A stretch of DNA of 64,000 nucleotides from Candidatus Methylomirabilis sp. GTDB taxonomy: Bacteria; Muiribacteriota; Ozemobacteria; Ozemobacterales; Ozemobacteraceae. The notes under the pieces are model-generated. The model did no database searches. It was given only the letters and a program-made list of their open reading frames with translations, and was not told the DNA's origin. Both the position numbers and the translations under genes were made by a program. The stretch is from contig DYKG01000013.1 in assembly GCA_020722725.1 (NCBI GenBank), forward strand, positions 1 through 64,000. Reading direction: 5' to 3'. Positions 44,001-51,386 of the stretch are shown here, in pieces (position 1 is the stretch's first letter; each line of letters opens with the position of its first letter).

Positions 44001-44908
44001 CCTGATTGATCAGTAACTTTGATGGTAATTGTTGCTGTTGTCTGAACATCTGGTGCGGTAAAAACTGCTGCCAGATTTGAACCCTGAGTGGCAACGGTTC
44101 CGGATGTTGCTGACCAGGTATAGATCAGATTATCACCATCGGGGTCGCTTGCAGTTCCGGTAAGCACAACCTGCTGTCTGGGGGACAGTTCGTAGGTTGT
44201 TGCTTTGAGAGTAGCCACTGGCGGGCGATTTGTCGAAGCTGACGGGGCAAGAGTCTGCTCGATGTAAAGCGGGTTGCGGTCATCGAAGGTTACTGTAACC
44301 ACGGTGTTTTGATAACCGGTTCCGTTGATATTAACGTCTGCCTGAATCCCGGCAGGCATATATGCCATGAAGGTTCCATCGATTCCAGCAATGGTTTCTT
44401 CACCCCAGATTGTAACTTTTGCGCTGGGAATTGGATTACCATTGCTATCTTTTATAATGCCGGAAATTTTGCTGGTTGCTTGAGAAAGAACCATGCTTGA
44501 TGTGAGTTCAACCGTGGGGTTAGCGGCAGATACGGTTACTGCCGGAGATCGTGACTTGTAAATGTTTCCAGAGGCAGATTTAATAAGGGCAACCAAATTG
44601 TGGGTTCCTTGCGGAACCGGCAGAACGAAATTTCCCTGGTCATCTGTTCTAGTGGAATAAGATCGGCGATTCGATTCAAGATATACCTCAATGTTTGCCA
44701 TGCTAGTCGCCGCACGCAAATCAGATTCAGCAAAAAGACTGGCAAGCACTGCATTTGAAGTTACCTTTCCGGTTATCTGGAACGTGCTTCCACTGCCGGT
44801 GGGCAACGGGTCTGATGAAGAACCTCCGCCACAGCCATAAAAAATAATCGTGCCAACCAGGGCACAAATAAGCAACAATAAACTGGTATTGCGGCGATTT
44901 TCTGCCAT
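41048..44908 (-). CDS. giant lipoprotein (1286 aa) with about eight Ig/PKD-like modules
   Basis: The signal peptide has lipobox IIFYGC and a short GGGSSS linker. Residues 40-225 hold two carboxypeptidase-regulatory-like modules (ITGKVTSNAVL...; ISGIIKDSNGNPIPSAKVTIWG). From about 227 to 986 come eight Ig/PKD-like modules, each opening with an Asn-x-x-Pro signature (NRPPVATLK, NYAPVVLSI, NQNPVVNIT, NSNPFARIT, NTSPTISSI, NQRPTMTIN, NATPTVTIT, NTLPTGIIT) and many carrying DxDGD-like turns. The last 300 residues look like an NHL/beta-propeller region (ANSIAFGTSLRV, KLFLADRNNNRVVMMNSG). A near-consensus promoter precedes it. A surface scaffold or adhesin is likely, of the same style as the 12585 gene. 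Confidence 0.8.
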   Translation of the reverse strand: MAENRRNTSLLLLICALVGTIIFYGCGGGSSSDPLPTGSGSTFQITGKVTSNAVLASLFAESDLRAATSMANIEVYLESNRRSYSTRTDDQGNFVLPVPQGTHNLVALIKSASGNIYKSRSPAVTVSAANPTVELTSSMVLSQATSKISGIIKDSNGNPIPSAKVTIWGEETIAGIDGTFMAYMPAGIQADVNINGTGYQNTVVTVTFDDRNPLYIEQTLAPSASTNRPPVATLKATTYELSPRQQVVLTGTASDPDGDNLIYTWSATSGTVATQGSNLAAVFTAPDVQTTATITIKVTDQSGLSAAAKIQIKIGSGNGGGTNYAPVVLSINSDATTFLANTQHVLTANASDANGDALTYTWSATAGTLNPTNEVTTTWTTPNVTGTTYPQIRVLVSDGKGGTALKVATFTVSSDPNPPPNQNPVVNITAPTNNSLSAPATIFYSATATDAEEGNLAPSAFTWYQSKEGETAVMIGHQRSSLSLQVTEPATYVVTVQANDSLGATGQASVKFRINSNPFARITAPANKSIFQLGASVNFTGIGTDVEDITIPAASLTWTLPGGTTLTGTSFSRTDLPAGTQTVTLKSKDKIGAESSAATIEVFINTSPTISSISPTSGTVYLSGDPITFSANANDPNQSLNGGHYLWRRGLTTIAMGNPVVVSTLTAGIHDITLIVSDSQGGSVSSSTRVIVNQRPTMTINAPANNAVVALNEQFNFTGSGISGLDSSSISSGTMKWEDNFNNATSTIKTGESSFAYTFTDSAKLGKHVITLTGSDVYGVSSFSQHVLYVNATPTVTITAPASGTRYDTGETISFSSTGSDIDPTDVLTYRWYDDAAQIGTGQNYSTSSLASGNHTIFCHATDLYNVTSIASVGVFVNTLPTGIITISSTQYATAPGDIPVFLSTQPNLELTFTMNSNDFEIGGPIENFNPDNIRWYTNIGGGYVFNGTGKTLVHSIPIGSATVMAELRDSFYGSYPATQTSVVVYKRLHLWQSLSFSYGVGPIPTARALFIEGSGVGQTPTIYTTHNTTTTPWVRELQFQGTKFNADFSTDFTDYSAQASYTFQPISGTVFDGQVTVLGLNVASQAMVSFEEADSWSALFAANAGGFNQFSNATSIAFNNDVAALKLAYAANSNGQLLSFDSDTGNNANALTEANSIAFGTSLRVRFTDVLPDTLGKLFLADRNNNRVVMMNSGMANPTSITAPNPIDIAFAKTYIFTLDGTTSEITLIDPSTNQQLMKFGASGTGNGQFESPASIYSSGYDLFIAENSRIQVIRSGLSNWLKSN

Positions 44909-44948
44909 ACTGCTGAATCCCCCATCGGTTATTTACTTGAACGCAGGT

Positions 44949-44978
44949 ATTATCCAATGAATCAGAAGTGTATGTCAA
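44949..44978 (-). promoter_or_regulatory. sigma-70-type promoter of the Ig-module lipoprotein gene
   Basis: On the minus strand a perfect TTGACA (44973-44978), 18-nt spacer, GATAAT (44949-44954). The leader is about 34 nt and includes the GGGGGA ribosome site. Confidence 0.65.
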
Positions 44979-45084
44979 CACCTGAACACAAAAAAGCTTT
45001 CGAGGAATTTAATTATAACCAGTTTGAAACAGATATTTTACCAGCGAAAAAATGCACCTGATTTTTGACTTTGTTGCCGAGCTT

Positions 45085-45840
45085 TCAGCTGTAGATAGAA
45101 AAAACTGTAGACTCGTAATTGAAAAGCTCTTCGAAAATGACCCTGAACAGGTTTTGCGAAGTAAAACGCTGCAGGTTTTCAGATTTAGGCGAAAATTTTT
45201 CTTTAACCATCTGAACTGCTTTTTGCACCAGGTGCACTTCAGAAAGATTGTCTCCTTCGGCCTTTTTCAGGGCAGATGCGTAAAGGGGAATCAGCGACCC
45301 GGCCACGATTGTGCAGTAAACCCCGCTTCTGATATTGGCGAACCCCGCTAGATTTTCAGGCGTCAGAGTCTGGTCGAAAAAATCTGCCTGGGCTTTTATT
45401 GTTTCTTCTGGCGATACTTTAAATGAATTTAAGTCTGACAAAGTCAGCTTGCCAGCAATCTCAGTCATTTCAAAACTGCCAATTCCGAAACCCGCCGCGC
45501 CTATTCCGGAGATAATACTGAAAAAACCCGGAAGACCATGCTTGTATTCGATGAAGGTAAGAAAAAGACCTTTCACGATCCTGGCCTTGGTATTATCAAT
45601 CGACGGGGCTTCTTTCGCATGATGAAAAACCTGCTTTTCACTAATGACGATGTTGTCGAACTTGAAGTCAATGGCCTGTTTGACCATTTTTACCAGACTC
45701 AACGCTTTTAAACCTGCCGAATAATGTTCGTTGATTTTCAGTTCTGCAAACCTTGAACACAAAACCCCAAGCTCGGCTTGGGTCAGCTCAAATTTGAGAG
45801 CAAGTTTTACCCCCTTTTCTGAAGAGGTGATTTCGTTCAT
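45085..45840 (-). CDS. conserved-looking cytosolic protein, unknown function
   Basis: I do not recognise this 251-residue protein. It has no signal peptide. It starts with a strand-helix region (VKLALKFELTQAELGVLCSRFAEL), has a hydrophobic Gly-rich centre (GFFSIISGIGAAGFGIGSFE) and a mainly helical second half (FDQTLTPENLAGFANIRSGVYCTIVAGSLIPLYASALKKAEGD). The hydrophobic centre may be a buried core or a single membrane-associated segment. AGAGGA precedes the ATG. It is separated from the EF-G-like gene by a terminator and from the next gene by a promoter, so it is probably transcribed alone, possibly from TTGCAG-17-TATTTT. Confidence 0.5.
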   Translation of the reverse strand: MNEITSSEKGVKLALKFELTQAELGVLCSRFAELKINEHYSAGLKALSLVKMVKQAIDFKFDNIVISEKQVFHHAKEAPSIDNTKARIVKGLFLTFIEYKHGLPGFFSIISGIGAAGFGIGSFEMTEIAGKLTLSDLNSFKVSPEETIKAQADFFDQTLTPENLAGFANIRSGVYCTIVAGSLIPLYASALKKAEGDNLSEVHLVQKAVQMVKEKFSPKSENLQRFTSQNLFRVIFEELFNYESTVFSIYS

Positions 45841-45922
45841 TCAGAGTCCTCTGTTACTAAATTTGCAAACAACAAAATATTTCATTCTGCCTGATTCTGC
45901 AACAACTTTCTTGAAAAAACAC

Positions 45923-45953
45923 AAAAAAACCGGAATACCCTGTGATATTCCGG
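45923..45953 (-). terminator. intrinsic terminator of the EF-G-like gene
   Basis: On the minus strand CCGGAATA pairs with TATTCCGG (arms 45946-45953 and 45930-45937) around 8 nt, followed by T7 (45929-45923). It lies about 33 nt after the stop codon. Confidence 0.8.
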
Positions 45954-45985
45954 CCTCTTGTTTTAATTGTCTATTTGAAACCTTT

Positions 45986-48067
45986 TCAGACTTCGGCTTC
46001 TTCTTCAACTTTGTATTCTTTGATTACGCTGTCGGTAACGTTTGCCGGAACTTCTTCATAAGTGCTGAAAGTCATGGTGAAGTCAGCTCTTGATTGAGTC
46101 ATTGATTTGAGGTCAGTGGCGTATTTATACATTTCTGCGAGTGGAACCAGAGCTTTTACCACCTGGGTGGTTCCCTGGGGTTCCATGCCGAGAATGCGGC
46201 CACGGCGTGAGTTCAGATCGCCGATGATAGCGCCCATGTATTCATCTGGAACAATGACCGAAACTTCATAAATCGGTTCAAGAAGAACCGGTCTGGCTTC
46301 AACAATGCCTTTTTTGAAAGCAAGGCTGGCAGCTACTTTAAATGCCATTTCTGAAGAGTCTACATCATGGTATGAACCAAAGTCGATGGTTGCCTTGAAA
46401 TTAATAGTGGGGAAACCGGCCAGAACGCCTTTTCTTCTTGCTTCCTGCAGGCCTTTTTCAACTGCCGGAATGAAATTTTTCGGCACGACGCCGCCGACGA
46501 TTTCGTCGACAAACTCGAATTCAGCGGCAGGATTTGGTTCGAAGCGAACCCAGACATCGCCATACTGACCGCGGCCACCCGATTGTTTCTTGTGTTTGCC
46601 CTGAACTCTTGATTTGCCCTTGATCGTTTCGCGATAGGGAATTTTCGGTTTGGTGATATCAACTTCAACGTTCCAGCGGCTTTTCAGTTTGCTGACCGCA
46701 ACGTCAATATGAGTGTCGCCCAGACCGGAAAGCAGTCCCTGTCCCAGTTCCGGGTCGAATTTGTAAGAAAGAACTCCGTCGTCGGCACAGAGTGTGTTAA
46801 GGCCAGTACCCATCTTTTCCTGGTCTTGCTTGGTTTTTGGGTTTACTGCATAAGTAAGCCTTGGTTCTGGCAATGCCGGTACTTTAATTGAAATGGGGTT
46901 GGCTTTTTCACAGAGCGTGTGGCCGTGGGTAGAGCATTTGGGCTTGACCAGAACTACAATATCACCAGCTATAATCTTTTCAACTTCAATTTTGGTTTTT
47001 CCGCGCAGAGTAGAGAATGAGCTGAATCGTTCAAAGTTTTCAGAGGTCGGGTTGTAATATTCAACGCCGGGGTTGAAAGTACCGCTCACAGCACGCAGAA
47101 ATATCATGTCGCCGGCCTGTTCGTTAACTTTTTTGAAGACAAAACCAGCCACCGGGCCATCAGCCTTGGGGGCAAGCTCGATTGCATCGTTGGTGCCGTG
47201 TTTGAACGCAGGCAATACTCTTGATTCAGCTGGAGAGGGGCAGCATTCAATGATGAAGTCAAGAATCTGTTCAGTGCCCATATTCTTCAAGGTCATGCCG
47301 CTGATCAGTGGTGTAATTTCGTTCTTTGTAATGCCCTTTCTCAGAGCCGAGCGAAGTTCTGCTGCCGAAATCTCTTCGCCTTCGAAGAATTTGTTCATCA
47401 GTTCTTCATCGCACTCAACGATTGATTCAACCATTGGTTCGCGCAGAGAAGCAACAAAATCCCTCTGGTCGGCAGGAATATCTATGGCCTGGAAGGTTTT
47501 ACCCTTGTCGTCAGTATAGGCATAAGCTTTGTTATCTATAAGGTTGATGATGCCTTTGAGGTTTTCATGGGTTCCCCAGGGCACGATCACGGGAACGATC
47601 TTGTTATCATAGGCTTTGAGCTGATCGAATATCTTCCGGATGTTGATGTTTTCTTTGTCAAGTTTGCTGAGAAAAACAACTCTTGAAACATTATTCTTTT
47701 CAAGAATCTGCCAGTTCTTCTCTGTTCCTACTTCGAGGCCTGATGCGGCATTTACAAAAACCACCGCAATATCAACTGCACCAACTATCTTGTGAACTTC
47801 TCCGAGAAAATCATCAAAACCGGGAGCATCAAGAAGATTGATTTTATGATCTTTATATTCAAGGGCGGCAAGAGAAGTGCCTATGGTTGCTTTTCTCCTG
47901 GTTTCTTCGGGGTCATAATTCATCACCGATGAGTCATCATCGACTCTGCCAATTCGCGTATTAGCTCCTGTGTGAAACAGAGCCGCTTCTGCGAAAGAAG
48001 TCTTGCCTGAGCCGCCATGGCCGAACAGGCCAATGTTACGAATTTTTTCGGTGGAATACAGTTTCAT
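45986..48067 (-). CDS. elongation factor G-like translational GTPase (EF-G2 type)
   Basis: The 693-residue protein has EF-G domain order. The G domain carries GLFGHGGSGKTSF (residues 13-25), a switch region RRKATIGTSLAAL, DAPGFDDF, and SKLDKEN in place of the canonical NKMD. Then come domains II, III, IV (GGRGQYGDVWVRFEP) and V (EPIYEVSVIVPDEYMGAIIGDLNSRRGRILGME). These variants, notably GHGGSGKT and the SKLD G4 motif, are typical of the EF-G-like paralogue group rather than housekeeping FusA, whose str operon context is also absent. It probably acts on ribosomes, but its exact role is uncertain. Two overlapping promoter candidates precede it and a good terminator follows. Confidence 0.85.
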   Translation of the reverse strand: MKLYSTEKIRNIGLFGHGGSGKTSFAEAALFHTGANTRIGRVDDDSSVMNYDPEETRRKATIGTSLAALEYKDHKINLLDAPGFDDFLGEVHKIVGAVDIAVVFVNAASGLEVGTEKNWQILEKNNVSRVVFLSKLDKENINIRKIFDQLKAYDNKIVPVIVPWGTHENLKGIINLIDNKAYAYTDDKGKTFQAIDIPADQRDFVASLREPMVESIVECDEELMNKFFEGEEISAAELRSALRKGITKNEITPLISGMTLKNMGTEQILDFIIECCPSPAESRVLPAFKHGTNDAIELAPKADGPVAGFVFKKVNEQAGDMIFLRAVSGTFNPGVEYYNPTSENFERFSSFSTLRGKTKIEVEKIIAGDIVVLVKPKCSTHGHTLCEKANPISIKVPALPEPRLTYAVNPKTKQDQEKMGTGLNTLCADDGVLSYKFDPELGQGLLSGLGDTHIDVAVSKLKSRWNVEVDITKPKIPYRETIKGKSRVQGKHKKQSGGRGQYGDVWVRFEPNPAAEFEFVDEIVGGVVPKNFIPAVEKGLQEARRKGVLAGFPTINFKATIDFGSYHDVDSSEMAFKVAASLAFKKGIVEARPVLLEPIYEVSVIVPDEYMGAIIGDLNSRRGRILGMEPQGTTQVVKALVPLAEMYKYATDLKSMTQSRADFTMTFSTYEEVPANVTDSVIKEYKVEEEAEV

Positions 48068-48109
48068 ATTACTCTCCTAAAATACATGCTGAAAAGGGGT
48101 GAACGACAA

Positions 48110-48149
48110 ATTATCCAATACTTATACAGTAAAATCAATTATTTTGCAA
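48110..48149 (-). promoter_or_regulatory. two overlapping sigma-70-type promoters for the EF-G-like gene
   Basis: On the minus strand: TTGCAA (48144-48149)-17-TATAAG (48121-48126), and TTGATT (48133-48138)-17-GATAAT (48110-48115). Either gives a 40-50 nt leader. Confidence 0.5.
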
Positions 48150-48232
48150 TCATAGTGTCCAGGTTCCAGGAAATTGATGCCAGGGCTTGCATTTAACCCT
48201 GTTTGCTGATAAAAAGAGGCTGAGGTGAAAAA

Positions 48233-50266
48233 ATGAAAATTCCGCGGTTTATTTTTTGCGTTTCGATTTTTCTGGCCTTTTTATTTGACAGTTGTTTCGC
48301 TGTATCGTTTGATTTAATGCTCAAACAGGTTGGAGCGCTGCGGAAAACCAAAAAATATTCTGATTTGGCTGCACTGCTGAAAAAAAGTTCAGCATCACCC
48401 GAACTCGAAGACCTGCGGTTGTTTCTGCTGGCTGAAAGCCAGAAATCTACAGGAAACAACGAAGAGGCAAGAAAAAATTACCAGCAGCTGCTGGAAAAAT
48501 TTCCTGAAACGGAAACTGCTTATCAGGCAAGATTGCCCCATTTTCTGCTGCTTCTGGAAATTGCGGACAAAAACTCTGTTTCAAAACTTGAAGTTTTGGC
48601 CAGGGTTCTGCCAACTCAATGGCAACGGGCAACTGCTTTCGAAAAGCTTGCTGCTCTGCCTTTTTTGAATTCGGCAGAAATGTCAGGCTACCTTTATAAT
48701 GCCGTTAAAGAGCATCATTCTGAAAAGCCATTCTACAAAACTATACCCGGTTCACATGATTTGCTGCGCAAACTTCTGAAAAATCCTGAAAATTATTCGC
48801 TGACCGGTGAACAGTGGCTTGAGCTTCTGATCCTGGCCGGCGAAGAAGGGTTGTTGAAAGACCTGCTAAGTCGCAATCCAGACCGGTTTTCCCGAATATT
48901 GTCAGGTTGGCCGGGCATTCTTGAAGTTTTTAAAGCCATCGCAATAGGTCAGAAGAATGGTCAGACTGATGCGATCACTGCTCTTTCCGGACTATTAAAC
49001 AAGCCCGGAATCCATGGGTCGGTCAAAAATTTTGTTTTTCAGCAACGGGCAAATCTTTATTATCAGTCACAGAATTTTGCCGCAGCCATGACAGATTTTA
49101 AAATGGCTCTGCAAAAACCCGATTTTCCGGTTAATCGTCGTGCCTGTCAATACAGATTGATGCGCAGCGCCTTTTCTGCTGGTCGTGATGCCGAAGCTCT
49201 CGAAGTTCTCGGCCATTTAATCAAAGAAGGCGAGCCAGAGCCTCTTTTGCCGATTCAGCTTTACGAGATGGGCCTTGAAAGATACGATGCCGGCAAAAAA
49301 CAGATTGCAACGCTCTATTTCATGGCCCTTGCCAGAAGTTTTCCGGGTCACTATCGCGCCGATGATGCTCTGGGATACGGTATTTTTTCTCTGGGAACCC
49401 GGAGCAATGATGGTAAAACTCTGCTGAAACTGCTTCAGGCAAAATATTCCAACTCATTCTTTCTAACCTGGGTAGCTCCTGAACTTAAAGTTAAACCTGT
49501 TATTTCAGGTAAGGCAAAAGCTCAGGCGCTTTCAGATAAAACCAGACAGCGGGTGGCCGCCTGGAAAAAGCTGTGGAATACGGATTTTGCAAGCTTTTCC
49601 CGCGAAGAAGCCCGAAAGTTGACCGATAAATACCCGGCTCATCTGAGTCTCTATGAGCAAATCATCAAGATTTGCAGGGAAGCAGAAGATTACAATCAAC
49701 TCATCGCCTATGGTGAAAGGCTTGCCCGGCAGTTGCTTGAAACTGGAAAATCCATGTCCGATATGCCGCTGTGGGGTTGGCAGGCTCTTTATCCTGAGGC
49801 ATACTTTAATCTGGTGAAAAACGAGGCTAAGAAAAACTCGATTGATCCTTATTGGGTTCTTTCGATTATGCGCGAAGAAAGTCATTTTAATCCTGAGACC
49901 CTTTCTCGAAGCAACGCTCATGGTCTGATGCAGATTCTGCCCTCTACCGGAAAATGGATAGCCGGAAAATTGGGCATTAAGGGCTTTACTAAAAATCAGC
50001 TCTGGAAGCCGGAAATCAACATCAGGTTCGGCTGCTGGTATTTAAAGTATCTTTATGACCTTTTCAATGCCGAATTGCATCTTGCCTCTGCAGCTTATAA
50101 TGGCGGCCAGGGAAATATTCAGCGAAAAGTTGAAGCTGGCCCTTTCAAAGACCTTGCTGTATTAGAAAGACTCGATCGGGTTCCCTTGCCCGAAACCCGC
50201 GACTATTACAAAAAAGTCATGGGAAGCTACTGGAATTACACCAGGCTGTATTCAGGGCAAAAATAA
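48233..50266 (+). CDS. soluble-type lytic transglycosylase
   Basis: This 677-residue protein has a signal peptide (FIFCVSIFLAFLFDSCFA) and a long superhelical region of TPR/helical repeats (about 30-510), as in Slt70. The C-terminal SLT domain follows: DPYWVLSIMREESHFNPETLSRSNAHGLMQILPSTG with catalytic Glu548 or Glu549, then AAYNGGQGNIQRKV and YYKKVMGSYWNYTRLY. It cleaves peptidoglycan glycan strands to 1,6-anhydro products in the periplasm, for turnover or for inserting envelope machines. GAGGTG lies 7 nt before the ATG. A perfect 17-bp hairpin begins at the stop codon. Cysteine residues near the signal cleavage site do not form a clear lipobox. Confidence 0.9.
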   Translation: MKIPRFIFCVSIFLAFLFDSCFAVSFDLMLKQVGALRKTKKYSDLAALLKKSSASPELEDLRLFLLAESQKSTGNNEEARKNYQQLLEKFPETETAYQARLPHFLLLLEIADKNSVSKLEVLARVLPTQWQRATAFEKLAALPFLNSAEMSGYLYNAVKEHHSEKPFYKTIPGSHDLLRKLLKNPENYSLTGEQWLELLILAGEEGLLKDLLSRNPDRFSRILSGWPGILEVFKAIAIGQKNGQTDAITALSGLLNKPGIHGSVKNFVFQQRANLYYQSQNFAAAMTDFKMALQKPDFPVNRRACQYRLMRSAFSAGRDAEALEVLGHLIKEGEPEPLLPIQLYEMGLERYDAGKKQIATLYFMALARSFPGHYRADDALGYGIFSLGTRSNDGKTLLKLLQAKYSNSFFLTWVAPELKVKPVISGKAKAQALSDKTRQRVAAWKKLWNTDFASFSREEARKLTDKYPAHLSLYEQIIKICREAEDYNQLIAYGERLARQLLETGKSMSDMPLWGWQALYPEAYFNLVKNEAKKNSIDPYWVLSIMREESHFNPETLSRSNAHGLMQILPSTGKWIAGKLGIKGFTKNQLWKPEINIRFGCWYLKYLYDLFNAELHLASAAYNGGQGNIQRKVEAGPFKDLAVLERLDRVPLPETRDYYKKVMGSYWNYTRLYSGQK

Positions 50267-50303
50267 ATCAGAAGCCGGGACAGCCTCTGTCCCGGCTTCT
50301 GAT
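50267..50303 (+). terminator. perfect 17-bp hairpin after the lytic transglycosylase gene
   Basis: ATCAGAAGCCGGGACAG (50267-50283) pairs completely with CTGTCCCGGCTTCTGAT (50287-50303) around a 3-nt loop. No U tract follows, so it may terminate poorly, protect the 3' end, or belong to the intergenic palindrome group. Confidence 0.6.
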
Positions 50304-50336
50304 TCGTATCACAGAAAGCCTGGTTCAAAATTTTAT

Positions 50337-50486
50337 TTAAGGTTTGTATCTTCTGCTTTTCCCCTTTTCCAACCATTCGTCATTCTGCCAGATTTTTACC
50401 AGCGAAAAAACCGTTCTGCTGAACAGAAAGCCTGAGCCCAGCGAAAAACTCAACAGGTAAAAAATTTCTTTTGCCGTTTCACTCAT
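50337..50486 (-). CDS. 49-aa predicted small membrane protein
   Basis: ATG at 50486 begins 2 nt after the stop of the HTH gene and encodes 49 residues: a hydrophobic segment (IFYLLSFSLGSGFLFSRTVF) followed by an aromatic and strongly basic tail (WLEKGKSRRYKP). The position immediately after the HTH gene suggests co-expression. Start, tight spacing and membrane segment support reality; no homology was checked. Confidence 0.45.
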   Translation of the reverse strand: MSETAKEIFYLLSFSLGSGFLFSRTVFSLVKIWQNDEWLEKGKSRRYKP

Positions 50487-50488
50487 TA

Positions 50489-50710
50489 TTACAGCAGATG
50501 GGTGTTGTCTGACAGGTACCCTTTAACTTCAGCACTGGCGCATTCTTCCAGGTCGCTGAGCCATTTTACGACACTGTCAGCCCGAAACCTGACGGAACGT
50601 CCTATCTTTACGGTGGGCAAGCCCATCTTTCGCAGGGTGTAGATGGTATTTCGTTTAACTTTCAGGAAATCCATCAATTCTGGTATGGTCATGAGGCTTT
50701 CTTTTTTCAT
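50489..50710 (-). CDS. excisionase-family (HTH_17) DNA-binding protein
   Basis: This 73-residue protein has the winged-helix excisionase/MerR-like domain: SLMTIPELMDFLKVKRNTIYTLRKMGLPTVKIGRSVRFRADSVVKWLSD. It binds DNA directly. In phages and integrative elements such proteins direct excision, but many stand-alone copies are regulators. No integrase, attachment site or phage gene lies nearby, so I favour a small regulator. AGGTAAACTGC upstream supplies an AGG ribosome site. It is followed by the 49-aa membrane peptide and is divergent from the STAS operon. Confidence 0.75.
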   Translation of the reverse strand: MKKESLMTIPELMDFLKVKRNTIYTLRKMGLPTVKIGRSVRFRADSVVKWLSDLEECASAEVKGYLSDNTHLL

Positions 50711-50820
50711 GCAGTTTACCTCCGCTGTTATGCTCGATTATGTGGTAATTTTCCTATCGTCATTACCCTGCCTTGCCTTAAGCACAAAAAAAATAAAAAA
50801 GATTAAAAAAAAGCTAAAGT

Positions 50821-50957
50821 CTTCAACAAATAGCTCCGATTAATATGTTGAAGTTCATGTAAGGTTTCACTTTAAGTTCAAGTGAGCCTTAGGTGAATGG
50901 ACAACCAAATCCCTAACTCCCTTTCAATGTGTCGCTAAAAACGGCACATTTTTTATT
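50821..50957 (+). ncRNA. candidate structured small RNA or leader ending in an intrinsic terminator
   Basis: Three consecutive stems are seen: CTTCAACA/TGTTGAAG (50821-50828, 50846-50853), AAGG..TCACTT/AAGTGA..CTT (50861-50890), and AATGTGTCG/CGGCACATT (50926-50934, 50942-50950) followed by T6. The terminator is on the plus strand, yet the nearest plus-strand gene upstream ends 650 nt earlier behind its own hairpin, and the STAS gene has a separate promoter downstream. A short transcript ending here is the simplest explanation. No clear promoter was found at its 5' side. Confidence 0.35.
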
Positions 50958-50962
50958 TTAAA

Positions 50963-50992
50963 TTGATTCTCGGCCTTCACTTCAGGTAGTAT
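50963..50992 (+). promoter_or_regulatory. sigma-70-type promoter of the STAS-TPR-glmS-mutS2 run
   Basis: TTGATT (50963-50968), 18-nt spacer, TAGTAT (50987-50992), about 25 nt before the ATG, directly after the orphan terminator. Confidence 0.5.
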
Positions 50993-51017
50993 TGAGACGA
51001 TTGAATCTGGAGGTTTT

Positions 51018-51374
51018 ATGTATCAACCGTTTGCATTTACTGCAGAAACTCGCGGCAAAATAGAGTTTTTGCATTTAAAAGGATATCTCGAAGATACCGG
51101 AGGTAGCTCTCTCAAGGCACATGTAGATAAAACCCTGGCCCAGGGCAGATGCGACTTCGCCTTTGATTTTACAAGAATAGAGCTTATCAGTAGTCCGGGC
51201 GTGGCGGCCCTTCTTGATGTCAGCACGGTTATCGTTGATGATTATGCCGGTCAGGTAGCCTGCTGGGGGCTTGATAATCACCATTCCACCGTGCTCGAAA
51301 TGTCCGGCTTTTTCTTCCTGGCCACTCAGGTGGCCGACGAAAATGAAGCTCGGGCAATGCTCAACGGAGACTAA
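51018..51374 (+). CDS. STAS-domain protein (anti-sigma factor antagonist-like)
   Basis: This 118-residue protein is essentially one STAS domain: IEFLHLKGYLEDTGGSSLKAHVDK, FAFDFTRIELISSPGVAALLDV and then VACWGLDNHHSTVLEMSGFFFL. The SSPG loop offers the serine that partner kinases phosphorylate in SpoIIAA/RsbV-like switches. No kinase (SpoIIAB/RsbW), phosphatase or alternative sigma-70 factor lies next to it, so its partner must be encoded elsewhere. GGAGG precedes the ATG. A TPR protein gene follows after 12 nt, probably in the same operon. Confidence 0.85.
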   Translation: MYQPFAFTAETRGKIEFLHLKGYLEDTGGSSLKAHVDKTLAQGRCDFAFDFTRIELISSPGVAALLDVSTVIVDDYAGQVACWGLDNHHSTVLEMSGFFFLATQVADENEARAMLNGD

Positions 51375-51386
51375 TCAGGAGCTGAT

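Larger units (their letters stand above)
50711..51017. other. 307-nt spacer with three hairpins, an orphan terminator and the STAS promoter
   Basis: No gene is seen. From 50775 to 50815 it is A-rich. Between 50821 and 50957 three hairpins occur in series, the last with a U tract on the plus strand. The STAS gene promoter and SD (GGAGG) follow. Confidence 0.6.

Noticed and set aside
50489-50710. Prophage or integrative element around the excisionase-like gene
   Set aside because: No integrase, structural phage gene, tRNA or attachment repeat is nearby.
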